Positions 15,069 to 23,884 of a stretch of DNA of 64,000 bases are shown here, one piece after another. The notes beneath the pieces were generated by a model. It was given only the letters and a program-made list of their open reading frames with translations. It had not been told where the DNA came from and ran no database searches. How positions within the stretch are numbered: position 1 is the first letter of the stretch; each line of letters starts with the position of its first letter. The stretch is from a virus. Location: positions 1 to 64,000 of the IMG/VR virus record IMGVR_UViG_3300027736_000029; one strand, 5' to 3'. The position numbers were made by a program, and so were the translations under genes.

Positions 15069-15897
15069 ATTTAAGTAAGTTGTAATACTCTTTGAAGTGT
15101 TTAATTCTATCAACCAATCCGATAGTTCCACCATTCACTCTTTTTGTAACCGCAGTTACTGTAGCATCATCCGCTCCTTTATCACAAATAGCCCATAACT
15201 TATTTGAATCAAAGAAGAACCCTGCAGACGCTAATGGGTATTTTGTAGCAACCAAATCAGGATTTGCAACTGTATCTTCACCAATAAACTTAGCGAAGTT
15301 TGTGTAGTTTGCCTTACCTGTCAATTGGATGTAACCTCTACCTCTAAATTTGAAACCTTCTTTGGTTGTTTCATCGCCATTACCCATTCTACCACCATAT
15401 ACTTTGGAAGCTATTTTCTCAGGGTTTCTTGAATATGACTCAGCAATATTACCAGGAAAATACTTAGGGAAGATTTTTTTCAAACCATCAGCAGAATAGT
15501 TTAAGTTTTCAGATACTGCTTTAAAACCACCTGACTCATGACCACATTGTGCCAAGAAGTGAGCTAGTCTTAAATTGTTTGTAATATTAAACTTTGCAGC
15601 AGTTTCAGGAATCTGAGCAATAACCGCATCAGGAATGTGTCCTTTCAACTTGTCTATGTTTAATGTTCCCGCCTTTGCAATTACCACATCTTCTTTAATT
15701 ACCGATGGAGCGACTCCACCAAACATTTTAGACCAAGTACCGTCACCTACGATACCATCAGCAGCCAATCCATTTGCCGCCTGCCATTCTTTAATTTTTT
15801 GTTCTGTTCCAGCGCCAAAAATACCATCAGCAACTAAACCTAACTTAGCCTGTAATTTCTTTACATCATCACTGTTAGAGCCTTTTTTTAATAACAT
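15067..15897 (-). CDS. GH19 endolysin with peptidoglycan-binding domain
   Basis: 276 residues. Residues 5-58 form a PG_binding_1 domain (GSNSDDVKKLQAKLGL, ADGIFGAGTEQKI, ADGIVGDGTWSK). Residues about 90-276 are a glycoside hydrolase family 19 domain: FLAQCGHESGGF holds the catalytic Glu, and RGRGYIQLTGKANY is the family signature. It cuts the peptidoglycan glycan backbone for lysis. No signal peptide, so release needs a holin; membrane proteins at 19485 or 50122 are candidates. Confidence 0.9.
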   Translation of the reverse strand: MLLKKGSNSDDVKKLQAKLGLVADGIFGAGTEQKIKEWQAANGLAADGIVGDGTWSKMFGGVAPSVIKEDVVIAKAGTLNIDKLKGHIPDAVIAQIPETAAKFNITNNLRLAHFLAQCGHESGGFKAVSENLNYSADGLKKIFPKYFPGNIAESYSRNPEKIASKVYGGRMGNGDETTKEGFKFRGRGYIQLTGKANYTNFAKFIGEDTVANPDLVATKYPLASAGFFFDSNKLWAICDKGADDATVTAVTKRVNGGTIGLVDRIKHFKEYYNLLK

Positions 15898-15938
15898 TTG
15901 TTTTAATTTTTAATTTAGTTTATTTATGTATAAATAGT

Positions 15939-16937
15939 TTAATAACTAAGTATTGAACTATTTGAGTACCCTGTGTTAATCAAATAATAACTTGAACTAC
16001 CTCCACTTGTTGGAGTACTTATCGTAATTGATGAAGTACCAGGATATGTTACCCTTAAATCAGAGGTTGAGGAGTTTATAGTATTATATTGGCTTTGAGT
16101 TAATAGTCTTGTGTTAGGTAATGAACTTCCCCAAGTTGAGAATCTACCACTTTTTTTCATGTAGATATAATAGACATCAGATATTGTAATAATACCATCA
16201 TTATTAACATCATACCTATAGTAATCTAATGAATTAAATGTTCGACTAATCACTTTGTTGTTAGCTGAAATTGCATCGTTATTACTGATGGTTGTAACTG
16301 TTGTTGGTATATCAATTTGAATATACCATTCGGTTGCAGGGTTTGTTGATTGAGAAAAATTATAATACCCCGATGAATTAGTATAAACTGTTTGTTCCAA
16401 CACCCAAGAGGTGTACGTCACAATATAGTCAAACTCAATTACGTAGGGTAAACTACTACTATTATTTAAATCATTCCATTTTCCTGCCCCAACAAATTGA
16501 ATATAATCTTCATTACCTGAGTTGTTAGGTTCTCCTGAGTTCCACGAAGAATACGAGTATGTTTCACCAGTAACCCACTTCCATGTACCTTCCGTTACTT
16601 CATCGGTCAATCCAATCCAACCTGATGGCCATAACCCATAAATGAATGAATTTTCTGAGGAACTAGTTACGGTTACTAAATGTCCACCCATATTACTACA
16701 ATTAGTTCTAGCGGTAGTCCAATTAGCGCTTCCTGTAGAACGATAATAAGAGTGTCCGTTGTAGTTATTTTGTGATGTAAACCCAACTAAGTTAGGTGTA
16801 GTTCTTTTGTATAATTTTACGGGAACATTAGGTGCTGCACCACCACCAGCATTATAGATATAACCAGAGTATGTAAATGTTTGACCAAATATAATATTGG
16901 TAACAATTAAAAATAATATGGTTATATATTTTTTCAT
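15939..16937 (-). CDS. Secreted C-type lectin-dockerin protein
   Basis: 332 residues. A signal peptide (MKKYITILFLIVTNIIFGQ) is cleaved before Q, as typical of Bacteroidota. Residues about 60-170 are a C-type lectin domain: NCSNMGGHLVTVTS, WIGLTDE, SSWNSGEPNN and KWNDL. Then comes a dockerin-like calcium loop, DVNNDGIITISDVYYIYMK, and a C-terminal segment (SQYNTINSS) shared with the 20948-22861 protein. An exported carbohydrate- or surface-binding protein is expected. A phage virion protein would not need a signal peptide. Confidence 0.8.
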   Translation of the reverse strand: MKKYITILFLIVTNIIFGQTFTYSGYIYNAGGGAAPNVPVKLYKRTTPNLVGFTSQNNYNGHSYYRSTGSANWTTARTNCSNMGGHLVTVTSSSENSFIYGLWPSGWIGLTDEVTEGTWKWVTGETYSYSSWNSGEPNNSGNEDYIQFVGAGKWNDLNNSSSLPYVIEFDYIVTYTSWVLEQTVYTNSSGYYNFSQSTNPATEWYIQIDIPTTVTTISNNDAISANNKVISRTFNSLDYYRYDVNNDGIITISDVYYIYMKKSGRFSTWGSSLPNTRLLTQSQYNTINSSTSDLRVTYPGTSSITISTPTSGGSSSYYLINTGYSNSSILSY

Positions 16938-17383
16938 ATTTTATTAACCGAGTCTATTAAAGATTTTTTTAATGCTGCGGAGAATGATGACTTTTCAAAT
17001 GGTAAGTTTTCATCTTGTAATTCAATAAAGGTTGATTTAACGTCAACTTTACCTTCACCCACTCCGATGTATTCTTTATTATTAATAATTATTTTAGTAG
17101 TGACAATCGTAATCTTTCTTTTCATTTCAAAAGGACCAATGGCAATCCCTGTTGTTGGTGCCTCAATACTTAAAACTATAACAGAAACACTATCCCCATT
17201 TTCACAGATTGAATATTTTTCGGATATTACTTCTTCGGTAATTTGTTTAACACCAAGTGTAAATCTTTTGGGACTAACACCTTCAATGTTTGCACGACTT
17301 TCAACGTGCTTAACAGAATAACAGTTTTGTGCATAAGTTAACGATGCTAAAAACATCACGGGAATTAATAATAGTTTTCTCAT
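16934..17383 (-). CDS. Secreted protein of unknown function
   Basis: 149 residues. Signal peptide MRKLLLIPVMFLASLTYAQ, then a beta-rich domain (SVSVIVLSIEAPTTG). It overlaps both neighbours by 4 nt, so it is translated with the lectin and nuclease genes. No family recognised. Confidence 0.7.
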   Translation of the reverse strand: MRKLLLIPVMFLASLTYAQNCYSVKHVESRANIEGVSPKRFTLGVKQITEEVISEKYSICENGDSVSVIVLSIEAPTTGIAIGPFEMKRKITIVTTKIIINNKEYIGVGEGKVDVKSTFIELQDENLPFEKSSFSAALKKSLIDSVNKI

Positions 17384-17967
17384 TTTATTTTATATTTTGT
17401 ATAATCAGTTGATAATGGTTTTTCGTTCTTGAAATAATATACTTCAATAGTTTTACCGTACTTAATTGTCTTATAATATGCATCAGGTATTGTTGCACCT
17501 GTTAGTAACACAATTGATTTTGAGGAATACACACATCTAATCTCAACAACAACCTTTTGTATCTTTGCTAAGTCTCTTTCTCTTACTTCTAACAACCTCC
17601 AAGTAGTTCTGTTAAGGTTCTCTTGTTGTAATGAACAATTAAGGTATGTGAAGGTCTTAAATAACATTTCACCTGTGCAGTTAAAATCTGCTGCGGGAGC
17701 CAAATGTCCTTTGTCATATGGATTGTTTACATAGTCCTTATCATCAGATGTTAATATTGAATCACAAACATAAAAGTCCATACCCTTTCTTGGTGCAGTT
17801 CCATTTGGACATTGAACCGTGTATCTAATAAATTTAGGTTGTTGTAATTTCTCTGAATATACTATCTCAAACATGTCAGTCTTGACATAAATTGAATCTC
17901 TTAATGGTTTTTGTCCGTAAACAAATAATGGTAAAATAAATCCTAATGTTAATAATAGTTTTTTCAT
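17380..17967 (-). CDS. Secreted DNA/RNA non-specific endonuclease
   Basis: 195 residues from ATG 17967; signal peptide MKKLLLTLGFILPLFVYGQ. The core YDKGHLAPAADF is the DRGH motif (Lys for Arg) of the Serratia-type nuclease family, and NCSLQQENLNRTTWRLLE supplies the magnesium-binding Asn helix. It should degrade nucleic acids outside the cytoplasm. In a phage it could remove competing or extracellular DNA, or scavenge nucleotides (inference). Confidence 0.8.
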   Translation of the reverse strand: MKKLLLTLGFILPLFVYGQKPLRDSIYVKTDMFEIVYSEKLQQPKFIRYTVQCPNGTAPRKGMDFYVCDSILTSDDKDYVNNPYDKGHLAPAADFNCTGEMLFKTFTYLNCSLQQENLNRTTWRLLEVRERDLAKIQKVVVEIRCVYSSKSIVLLTGATIPDAYYKTIKYGKTIEVYYFKNEKPLSTDYTKYKIK

Positions 17968-17968
17968 G

Positions 17969-19483
17969 TTATAATAATGCTTTAGCTCCAAGTAATACTT
18001 GGTAATTTATAGTGGTACTTTTTATTTGTTGAACCCCACTGAAGCTCAAGTTAAATTTAAATTTATTTGTTATTCTATAATCAAATGCGGTAAACGGAAC
18101 TAACAACCAACCTGACTTGTACCATAAACCTTCGTAGTAATAAACAAAAGGTGAATAGACCACGACCATCATAGTTGTGTTGGTTATTTTCTTACTTACT
18201 TTAAATGTTCCAACCCCACCACCAAGAGCCGATAAACTTTGGAATCTTGACTCACCCAACTTACCTGTTGTAAAATTAACACCAAGTGTTGATGTAACCG
18301 CCTTGTACTTATAAGAAGTCATTAACGATGTTGTATTAAATAAATCTCTTTCAAAGTTTAACATCGATGAGTTTGCAACTATACCAGTAAAGTTTTTAAT
18401 TTTTTTACCCATGAATAAAGTTAAACTTGAATTATTAATACTTGTAGTATAATTAAGTAATCCGCCCTTAACTACTGTGTTATTGGTATTACTTTTGACA
18501 ACACTCATGTTCATTCTAAATTGTTGTTTTTCACCTGCAGTTGCACTATTAATTACAACTATATCACCATTCAATACAATTCCACCTTGTTTTGCATTCG
18601 CAACCTTTTCCTTCGTACTTGAAGAACTTCTTGCATTATCTGCAGTTTGATTTTGTTGTTTTTCCTCAGGAGTCTGTGGGTTATTACTTTGCCCACTACC
18701 CTGAGGATTTGAACCGTTACCACCTACAGTCGACCCAGTTTGTTGTCCCCCTACAGTCGACCCAGTTTGTTGTCCCCCTACAGTCGACCCAGTCTGTTGA
18801 CCTCCTCCTTGAGTTGTAGTATTTGTATTTCCTGTGTTTCCTCCTGATGTTTGTGACGTTTCTCCATTTCCTTGAGTTTGTCCTCCACCGTTTGGATTAG
18901 TATTTCCGACTGTTTGGTTTGGTTGATTTGTTTGAGTTGCTCCAACAGTTCCATTATTTCCCTCGTTATTTTTCCCATTTACTTGATTTTGATTGTTAAT
19001 AGTTTGACTACCCTGACCATTAGTGGTAGGATTATTAGTTGATACGTTGTTATTCTTTTTGTTGTCCTTTGAAGCAGATTTTTCTTTTGCCTCAACAATT
19101 CCACCGACACTTGTTCCTCCAATCGAACTTATATCGTTTAACGCTGACATTACATTGGTTAATACTGCAATGTTATTTTGAGTTATTAACACATTCATAT
19201 TTGTGTTTTGGGCTAAACCGACACCACTACATGGTCCATCGGGATTTTTTGAATTAACTTGATTAATCCATTGTTCAAATTCACCTGTTTGTAATTGTTG
19301 TTGAGTAAAACTTTGAGTTGACCCATTGTATGTTAAAAACACACTACCTGATGGATTGTCGATGTAAATTTGTTTTTGTTTAAAGGTACAGGGGTCCGTA
19401 AATTTATACGAAAACCCCTGTCCTAAAACCATTATTGTTGTGAACAGAAAACTTAATGTAATAAAAATTTTCTTTAAATTCAT
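17969..19483 (-). CDS. Secreted low-complexity protein with beta-barrel-like C-terminus
   Basis: 504 residues. Signal peptide (MNLKKIFITLSFLFTTIMVLGQ), an N-terminal domain of about 110 residues, a Gln/Asn/Thr/Gly-rich linker (about 150-270) with three exact QQTGSTVGG units, then about 210 residues of alternating hydrophobic strands ending in LLGAKALL. The end resembles an outer-membrane barrel or autotransporter-like domain. It lies two genes from a CsgG-like lipoprotein, so it might be a substrate or partner of that pore (inference). Confidence 0.65.
   Translation of the reverse strand: MNLKKIFITLSFLFTTIMVLGQGFSYKFTDPCTFKQKQIYIDNPSGSVFLTYNGSTQSFTQQQLQTGEFEQWINQVNSKNPDGPCSGVGLAQNTNMNVLITQNNIAVLTNVMSALNDISSIGGTSVGGIVEAKEKSASKDNKKNNNVSTNNPTTNGQGSQTINNQNQVNGKNNEGNNGTVGATQTNQPNQTVGNTNPNGGGQTQGNGETSQTSGGNTGNTNTTTQGGGQQTGSTVGGQQTGSTVGGQQTGSTVGGNGSNPQGSGQSNNPQTPEEKQQNQTADNARSSSSTKEKVANAKQGGIVLNGDIVVINSATAGEKQQFRMNMSVVKSNTNNTVVKGGLLNYTTSINNSSLTLFMGKKIKNFTGIVANSSMLNFERDLFNTTSLMTSYKYKAVTSTLGVNFTTGKLGESRFQSLSALGGGVGTFKVSKKITNTTMMVVVYSPFVYYYEGLWYKSGWLLVPFTAFDYRITNKFKFNLSFSGVQQIKSTTINYQVLLGAKALL
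18724..18804. repeat. 27-bp tandem repeat, three copies
   Basis: Units 18724-18750 and 18751-18777 are identical; 18778-18804 has a few changes. Each contains GTCGAC and encodes nine residues (QQTGSTVGG) in frame inside the low-complexity linker, so copy number can change without a frameshift. Confidence 0.9.
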
Positions 19484-19484
19484 A

Positions 19485-19832
19485 TTATAGTTCTTTTGTA
19501 TCAGATAAAGACAATCCGTCTTCCTCGTCTACTTTTTGAATTAACATTTTGTCTCTGTCTTCAGAGTTGAACCAATAATCCACAACTTTGTTTAGGTTAC
19601 CAACAAAAGCTCCTAAAAGAATTAATAACATTTCTTTCCAATCTTCTTGGATTTCAATTCCAAAGAACACCGCTGAGTTAATACCTAAGATAATGAAGAA
19701 AAATAACCCCAATACAATTGCGGTAATTCTCCAACGATTTGCTTGCATTTGTTGTAACATGTAGTAAAAACGATTTTTGTCTTCTACCTTTGTGTAACTT
19801 GTTTCACTACTTAATAATTTTTTTAAATTCAT
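19485..19832 (-). CDS. Two-helix membrane protein, holin candidate
   Basis: 115 residues. Two hydrophobic segments (WRITAIVLGLFFFIILGINSA at about 33-53, and EMLLILLGAFVGNLNKV at about 67-83) are followed by a charged tail, NSEDRDKMLIQKVDEED. Size, topology and charged C-terminus fit a holin or a small phage membrane protein. It lies four genes upstream of the endolysin in the same transcription direction. Confidence 0.55.
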   Translation of the reverse strand: MNLKKLLSSETSYTKVEDKNRFYYMLQQMQANRWRITAIVLGLFFFIILGINSAVFFGIEIQEDWKEMLLILLGAFVGNLNKVVDYWFNSEDRDKMLIQKVDEEDGLSLSDTKEL

Positions 19833-19838
19833 TTGTTT

Positions 19839-20555
19839 TTAAGATTTAAAGACACCCTTTTTTATTAATTTTGACACTACTCTTGACGATGCCGTTTCAA
19901 GAGCTTTTTTGGTCGAAATACCTATTGTTGATTGATTAAACTTAATTTCATCAACATCTGATAATAATGTTGATGTCTTAATTGTTGAAGCTTCACCCAA
20001 ACCACTTCCTGTGATTATCTCACCTGTTTCAGCATCCACAAATCTAACTTGTAAACCTAATCGAGTTGTTTGTGTCGCTTTAGCCCCATCAACCGCTTTA
20101 ACTACCTCATCTTCAGATACTGAAAAGTCATATACTTCGATATAAACAAAATACTTAGCCAAGACAATATTACCTTTAACTTCAATTTTATTACTTGAAA
20201 TACCTTTATCAGATGCTTTGTCCTGTGCAATCATTTTCTGTTTGATTTCCTCTCTGTCTTCAGTAAATTTAAATCTATCTGTTGACTCCAAGTATTCCAA
20301 CACGATGTTTGCAACCCCTAATCCAACTCTCTTATCTTTCAACTCAGGGTACATGTCATATAGTTCCTGATTGATACCGATTTTAAGGACTTGAATTGGA
20401 ATCACAATTGTATCAGTGTAATCCGATACAACAGCCATGGATTGTCTCTTTTCAAAATCCGCTTGATATTCTTCAGTTTTCACAGTACCAATTTGTGCGC
20501 TTGTTTTACAAGAGAACATGAATAATGGTAGTGTAATTAATATCAATTTTTTCAT
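19839..20555 (-). CDS. CsgG-like outer-membrane lipoprotein
   Basis: 238 residues from ATG 20555, which overlaps the upstream stop as TAATG. A lipoprotein signal ends at FMFSC (Cys 16). The body carries CsgG features: VGLGVANIVLEYLESTDRFKFTEDREEIKQ and later a GLQVRFVDAETGEI strand pair. CsgG forms the outer-membrane secretion pore for curli; phage-borne copies are known in several marine phages with unclear roles. Here it could export neighbouring signal-peptide proteins or weaken the outer membrane. Confidence 0.7.
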   Translation of the reverse strand: MKKLILITLPLFMFSCKTSAQIGTVKTEEYQADFEKRQSMAVVSDYTDTIVIPIQVLKIGINQELYDMYPELKDKRVGLGVANIVLEYLESTDRFKFTEDREEIKQKMIAQDKASDKGISSNKIEVKGNIVLAKYFVYIEVYDFSVSEDEVVKAVDGAKATQTTRLGLQVRFVDAETGEIITGSGLGEASTIKTSTLLSDVDEIKFNQSTIGISTKKALETASSRVVSKLIKKGVFKS

Positions 20556-20875
20556 TACCAACTTTCTTCTTCCTTTTTAGGTTGTGGTTGTGCAGGTTGA
20601 GCTGCAGGTTTTTCAATTACTCTTTCGATAACGTGAGTTCCTCCACCGTTTTCAACCTTTTGTTTATTTTCCTGATTTTGTTGTACATTAACAATCACGG
20701 GTGCAGGTGCTACTTGTTCTGTTTTAGTTTCTTCTTTTGAGTCTTCATGACCTCCAAAAAGCATAGTTGATAACCATACTCCTCCACCAGCAACTACTGT
20801 AGTTAATGTTGCGATAATGGTCTTCTTTAATCCTGACCAACTACCATCGTTTGTTTCATTTGTTTCTTCTGACAT
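20555..20875 (-). CDS. Single-pass membrane protein with Pro/Gln/Glu-rich tail
   Basis: 106 residues. One membrane segment at about 20-40 (TIIATLTTVVAGGGVWLSTM), then a tail of low complexity ending QPAQPQPKKEEESW. The Pro-rich periplasm-spanning form recalls spanins or TonB-like links, but no motif proves this. Translationally coupled to the CsgG-like gene. Confidence 0.6.
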   Translation of the reverse strand: MSEETNETNDGSWSGLKKTIIATLTTVVAGGGVWLSTMLFGGHEDSKEETKTEQVAPAPVIVNVQQNQENKQKVENGGGTHVIERVIEKPAAQPAQPQPKKEEESW

Positions 20876-20920
20876 AATATTTGTTTTTTAGTTTATTGTT
20901 TATTTATTTATTATGGCTAA

Positions 20921-20940
20921 GAGGTCACCGAAGTGACCTC
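20921..20940 (-). terminator. Strong UUCG hairpin after the T9SS-tail gene
   Basis: On the minus strand GAGGTCAC-TTCG-GTGACCTC forms a perfect 8-bp stem with a C(UUCG)G tetraloop, 7 nt past the stop codon at 20948. There is no T-run, so it may protect the 3' end or attenuate rather than terminate alone. Confidence 0.6.
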
Positions 20941-20947
20941 ATTATAA

Positions 20948-22861
20948 TTATTGTACTACTATTTTTGTTGCGATGTTCTTGTCAACTCTTTTTAACATTG
21001 CCACGTAAACTCCTGGTGATAAGTTACCTAAATCAACCATATATGAATATTCTCCTTTTGGTACTGAACTGTCCAAAACAACTTGATATTCTCTACCCAT
21101 TAAATCTTTAATTGAAAGTTTAACTGGACCATATTCTTTAACTTTAAAAGTAATTGCTGTCACATCATCAGTTGGATTTGGTGATACCATTATTTCATCG
21201 TTACCTGTTAAATCACCACCCATAGACATTTTATATACTTGGATAATTCCATTTGTTGGTGTGATTTCTAAATCTTTACATTGATTGTTTCCTGCAAATT
21301 TGTTTGTTGTCCATAAGGGACTAACTGTCCATTCTGTCTGTGGTTTTTTAGCGAGAAATTGTAAAGTTACAACCTCATCACCATCAACAAGTGGTTTAGA
21401 GTGGTTATTTACATCGAACCCACCCCAATCAATTTGATTGTCGTTTGTGTTTAAGTATGACACCCAACTTGAAGTTGCCGATTTTGTTTCAACACCTTTA
21501 AACTCAAGTAATGTATCGTTGTATTTTAACCCAAACTGTAATGAACCTAGTTTATCCCCGTTAGTTAAAACCTTAACAGGTACATTAACTAAGTTACCTT
21601 CTTGTACTGTTAATCTTGGTACGTTAACTTCAATAGTTGTTGTTGGAAAATCGTATTTAACTCTACTATCAATTACGTTATAAATTTGATTTTCAACACC
21701 TGGTTGAGGTGTAATTAACACTTCTATTGGAGTTACACGAGCCATTTTATAACCTGTTCCATTCGCATCACCTGGTACTAAAACATAGTAAGTAACTGAG
21801 TCAGGTTGTCCCGCAACAATATCAAACGTAAAGTTAGTTGCTCCTGCAATTGTTGATGTATAGTTAGTAGATGAGTTATTGATTGTATTGTATTGAGCCA
21901 CAGTAAAGAATTTAACATCTTTTACACTGTTAGGCCATGCAGAGAACCTACCTGAAATTCTACCAAATGTACCCCAAGCATCTGAGATAGTTAAGTTATT
22001 ATCGCCGTTAACATCAGCAGCGTAGAAATTAAAACCTGTTGGTGTTTGTGTACCTAATACATAGTCCTGTACTTTTTGTGCATCAGCTGTGGATATTACA
22101 TTACCAACACTCATAGTATCACCTTGTACTTTAATTCTTACAAAGTAACCTGTAGTATCAATTGACACGTCTTTGAATGCAAACTTACCTTGTTTATTTG
22201 TAACTTGACTTGTCACTTGAACCCATGAACCACTTGGTTTAAGTTTCTTCTCCAAAGCAACTGTAAGGTTTTTAGCTCCTGAACCAGTCACGTTGGTAAA
22301 AGTACCTTTGAATGACATTGTTTGAGGAGCAATAACACCACCATAGTTTTGTAGAGTTAATGTATTGTCTGTACCATCTTGTTTAGCAGCGATTGCTGGA
22401 TATGTTGATACGGTACCAAAAGTCATGTTCGCAATTGATGTAAGTGATGCAAATCCTGTGACGTGACGTAACTTCAATCTAATCATTGGACCTGAAGATA
22501 TTTCAAATGTGGACAAACTACCCGTATAGGTCATAGTAATTGTTGCATGACCTGCGGATTGATTTACACTATACTTCAGATTTTGAGCAAAAGATGTGTT
22601 CAAAGATGTTATGGTATCAATACCTGAGAATGCTGAGTTATCGTAGAAAACTCTAAATTGGAATGCAGTAATTTTTGTTGAGGTATTATTGTAAAAACAT
22701 AAATCTACATTTGTAAAACCTTGAACAACGGTTCCTGCCAAATACGAAGTGTCCAAGTTAATGTAAACACCCGAAGCGGACGGTGTTGGACAAGTTGTAG
22801 TTTGCCCAAAACCAAAAATGGTTAATAACGAGAACGTTAGGGTAAGAAGAATTTTTTTCAT
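20948..22861 (-). CDS. Secreted cohesin/dockerin protein with T9SS sorting domain
   Basis: 637 residues from ATG 22861. Signal peptide MKKILLTLTFSLLTIFGFGQ; an N-terminal cohesin-like beta domain (about 25-155); a dockerin-like loop DVNGDNNLTISDAWGTFGRI (about 290); a second cohesin domain starting VPVKVLTNGDKLGSLQFGL (about 430-530); and a C-terminal VSPNPTDDVTAITFKV ... LSPGVYVAML region typical of the T9SS type A sorting domain. It should cross the inner membrane by Sec and the outer membrane by the host type IX system. The dockerin-to-SQYNT region is paralogous to 15939-16937. Confidence 0.85.
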   Translation of the reverse strand: MKKILLTLTFSLLTIFGFGQTTTCPTPSASGVYINLDTSYLAGTVVQGFTNVDLCFYNNTSTKITAFQFRVFYDNSAFSGIDTITSLNTSFAQNLKYSVNQSAGHATITMTYTGSLSTFEISSGPMIRLKLRHVTGFASLTSIANMTFGTVSTYPAIAAKQDGTDNTLTLQNYGGVIAPQTMSFKGTFTNVTGSGAKNLTVALEKKLKPSGSWVQVTSQVTNKQGKFAFKDVSIDTTGYFVRIKVQGDTMSVGNVISTADAQKVQDYVLGTQTPTGFNFYAADVNGDNNLTISDAWGTFGRISGRFSAWPNSVKDVKFFTVAQYNTINNSSTNYTSTIAGATNFTFDIVAGQPDSVTYYVLVPGDANGTGYKMARVTPIEVLITPQPGVENQIYNVIDSRVKYDFPTTTIEVNVPRLTVQEGNLVNVPVKVLTNGDKLGSLQFGLKYNDTLLEFKGVETKSATSSWVSYLNTNDNQIDWGGFDVNNHSKPLVDGDEVVTLQFLAKKPQTEWTVSPLWTTNKFAGNNQCKDLEITPTNGIIQVYKMSMGGDLTGNDEIMVSPNPTDDVTAITFKVKEYGPVKLSIKDLMGREYQVVLDSSVPKGEYSYMVDLGNLSPGVYVAMLKRVDKNIATKIVVQ

Positions 22862-22956
22862 TAGCATTTTTTTGTTTGGTTTATTTTTATTTAGTATTGA
22901 CTATAAATATTCTTAGTTTATAATTCGACCCTATTATTACTATTTATAATTAAATT

Positions 22957-23412
22957 ATGAGATTATTTTTTCTGTTATTATTCGTAGTATTATTTACCCC
23001 AATCCACTCACAAGTTAAAATTGATGACGTTGGAGATGGATGGAAATTAAGAGTTGATAGTGCAGTTGCCCTAATAAGAAATACCGATTTGGATAAGTAC
23101 GGATTATTAATAAAAGTTTGTGACCATGTCTCTTATTGGAATGGTGGGTTTTCAACTATTGAGGACTCATCCACAATTCTAATAACTCAAAAAGATATGT
23201 TATATGGTTCAATCAATAATATTGCAGCAATCATTATACATGAATCTAAACACTTATATTATCTTAGGAACAAAATATCCCTTCCACCTCATGAAGAAGA
23301 GTTAAGGTGTTATAAATACGAATTGAGTTTTCTTATTAAAGTTCCAAATGTTGAACCTTGGTTAGTTGATAATGCAAAAGATAAGATAAGATTATTTTCT
23401 TCATTGGATTAA
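22957..23412 (+). CDS. Secreted HExxH metalloprotease-like protein
   Basis: 151 residues. Signal peptide MRLFFLLLFVVLFTPIHSQ. AAIIIHESKHLYY (about residue 92) contains HExxH, and HEEELRCYKYE shortly after could supply the third ligand. A TATTTATA box lies 8 nt before the ATG. A periplasmic zinc peptidase is likely; substrate unknown. Confidence 0.65.
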   Translation: MRLFFLLLFVVLFTPIHSQVKIDDVGDGWKLRVDSAVALIRNTDLDKYGLLIKVCDHVSYWNGGFSTIEDSSTILITQKDMLYGSINNIAAIIIHESKHLYYLRNKISLPPHEEELRCYKYELSFLIKVPNVEPWLVDNAKDKIRLFSSLD

Positions 23413-23439
23413 CGAATTTTTTTAATTACCTTTGTTATT

Positions 23440-23646
23440 ATGACAGAAGAAGAATTAGACAATTGGAAGGCGGTCGATTACCGAATGAGGGAAGAAGGAA
23501 TTGACTATTGTTTTGAACATTACAGTTCATTCAAGGAAATTGAAGATAAGGAATTCCATAAATTAAGAATGGAGTTCTTAGATAGTATGAAAAAAATACG
23601 TGAATACGTTAAAGATAAAATTGAAAGTTATGAAGAAGAGTATTAA
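23440..23646 (+). CDS. Conserved small phage protein, DYCFEHYSSF type
   Basis: 68 residues. YRMREEGIDYCFEHYSSFKE followed by EFHKLR is a pattern seen in small proteins of many phages; function unknown. TACCTTTG lies 5 nt upstream with a TTG 20 nt before it, a host-type promoter. It overlaps the start of the next gene. Confidence 0.7.
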   Translation: MTEEELDNWKAVDYRMREEGIDYCFEHYSSFKEIEDKEFHKLRMEFLDSMKKIREYVKDKIESYEEEY

Positions 23647-23884
23647 TATATTATTGGTCTTAGGTTTAATCTCATCTTGTAATATGAAACCTGATGTCCT
23701 TGAAACAAAAATGAAATTTGTAATTGACTCTGTTGAGTACCATGGAATTGGTCAAGACAATACATTACAAACAACTCCTTATTGGAGAGTCCATTTAAAA
23801 GAAAAGAATTTGTGGACAAAGGTTATCACTCGTCAAGAAGTTGGTGATACTGTGGAATTTACAATTCGTAAATCTAACTTTTAA
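23630..23884 (+). CDS. Small lipoprotein
   Basis: 84 residues from ATG 23630. Signal MKKSINILLVLGLISSC ends in a lipobox with Cys 17. The mature part is a small beta domain (YWRVHLKEKNLW). It overlaps the upstream gene by 17 nt. Could be a superinfection-exclusion lipoprotein; no direct evidence. Confidence 0.65.
   Translation: MKKSINILLVLGLISSCNMKPDVLETKMKFVIDSVEYHGIGQDNTLQTTPYWRVHLKEKNLWTKVITRQEVGDTVEFTIRKSNF

Noticed and set aside
18592-18978. Open frames antisense and overlapping the low-complexity gene
   Set aside because: They are shadows produced by the repetitive Gln/Thr/Gly codons.
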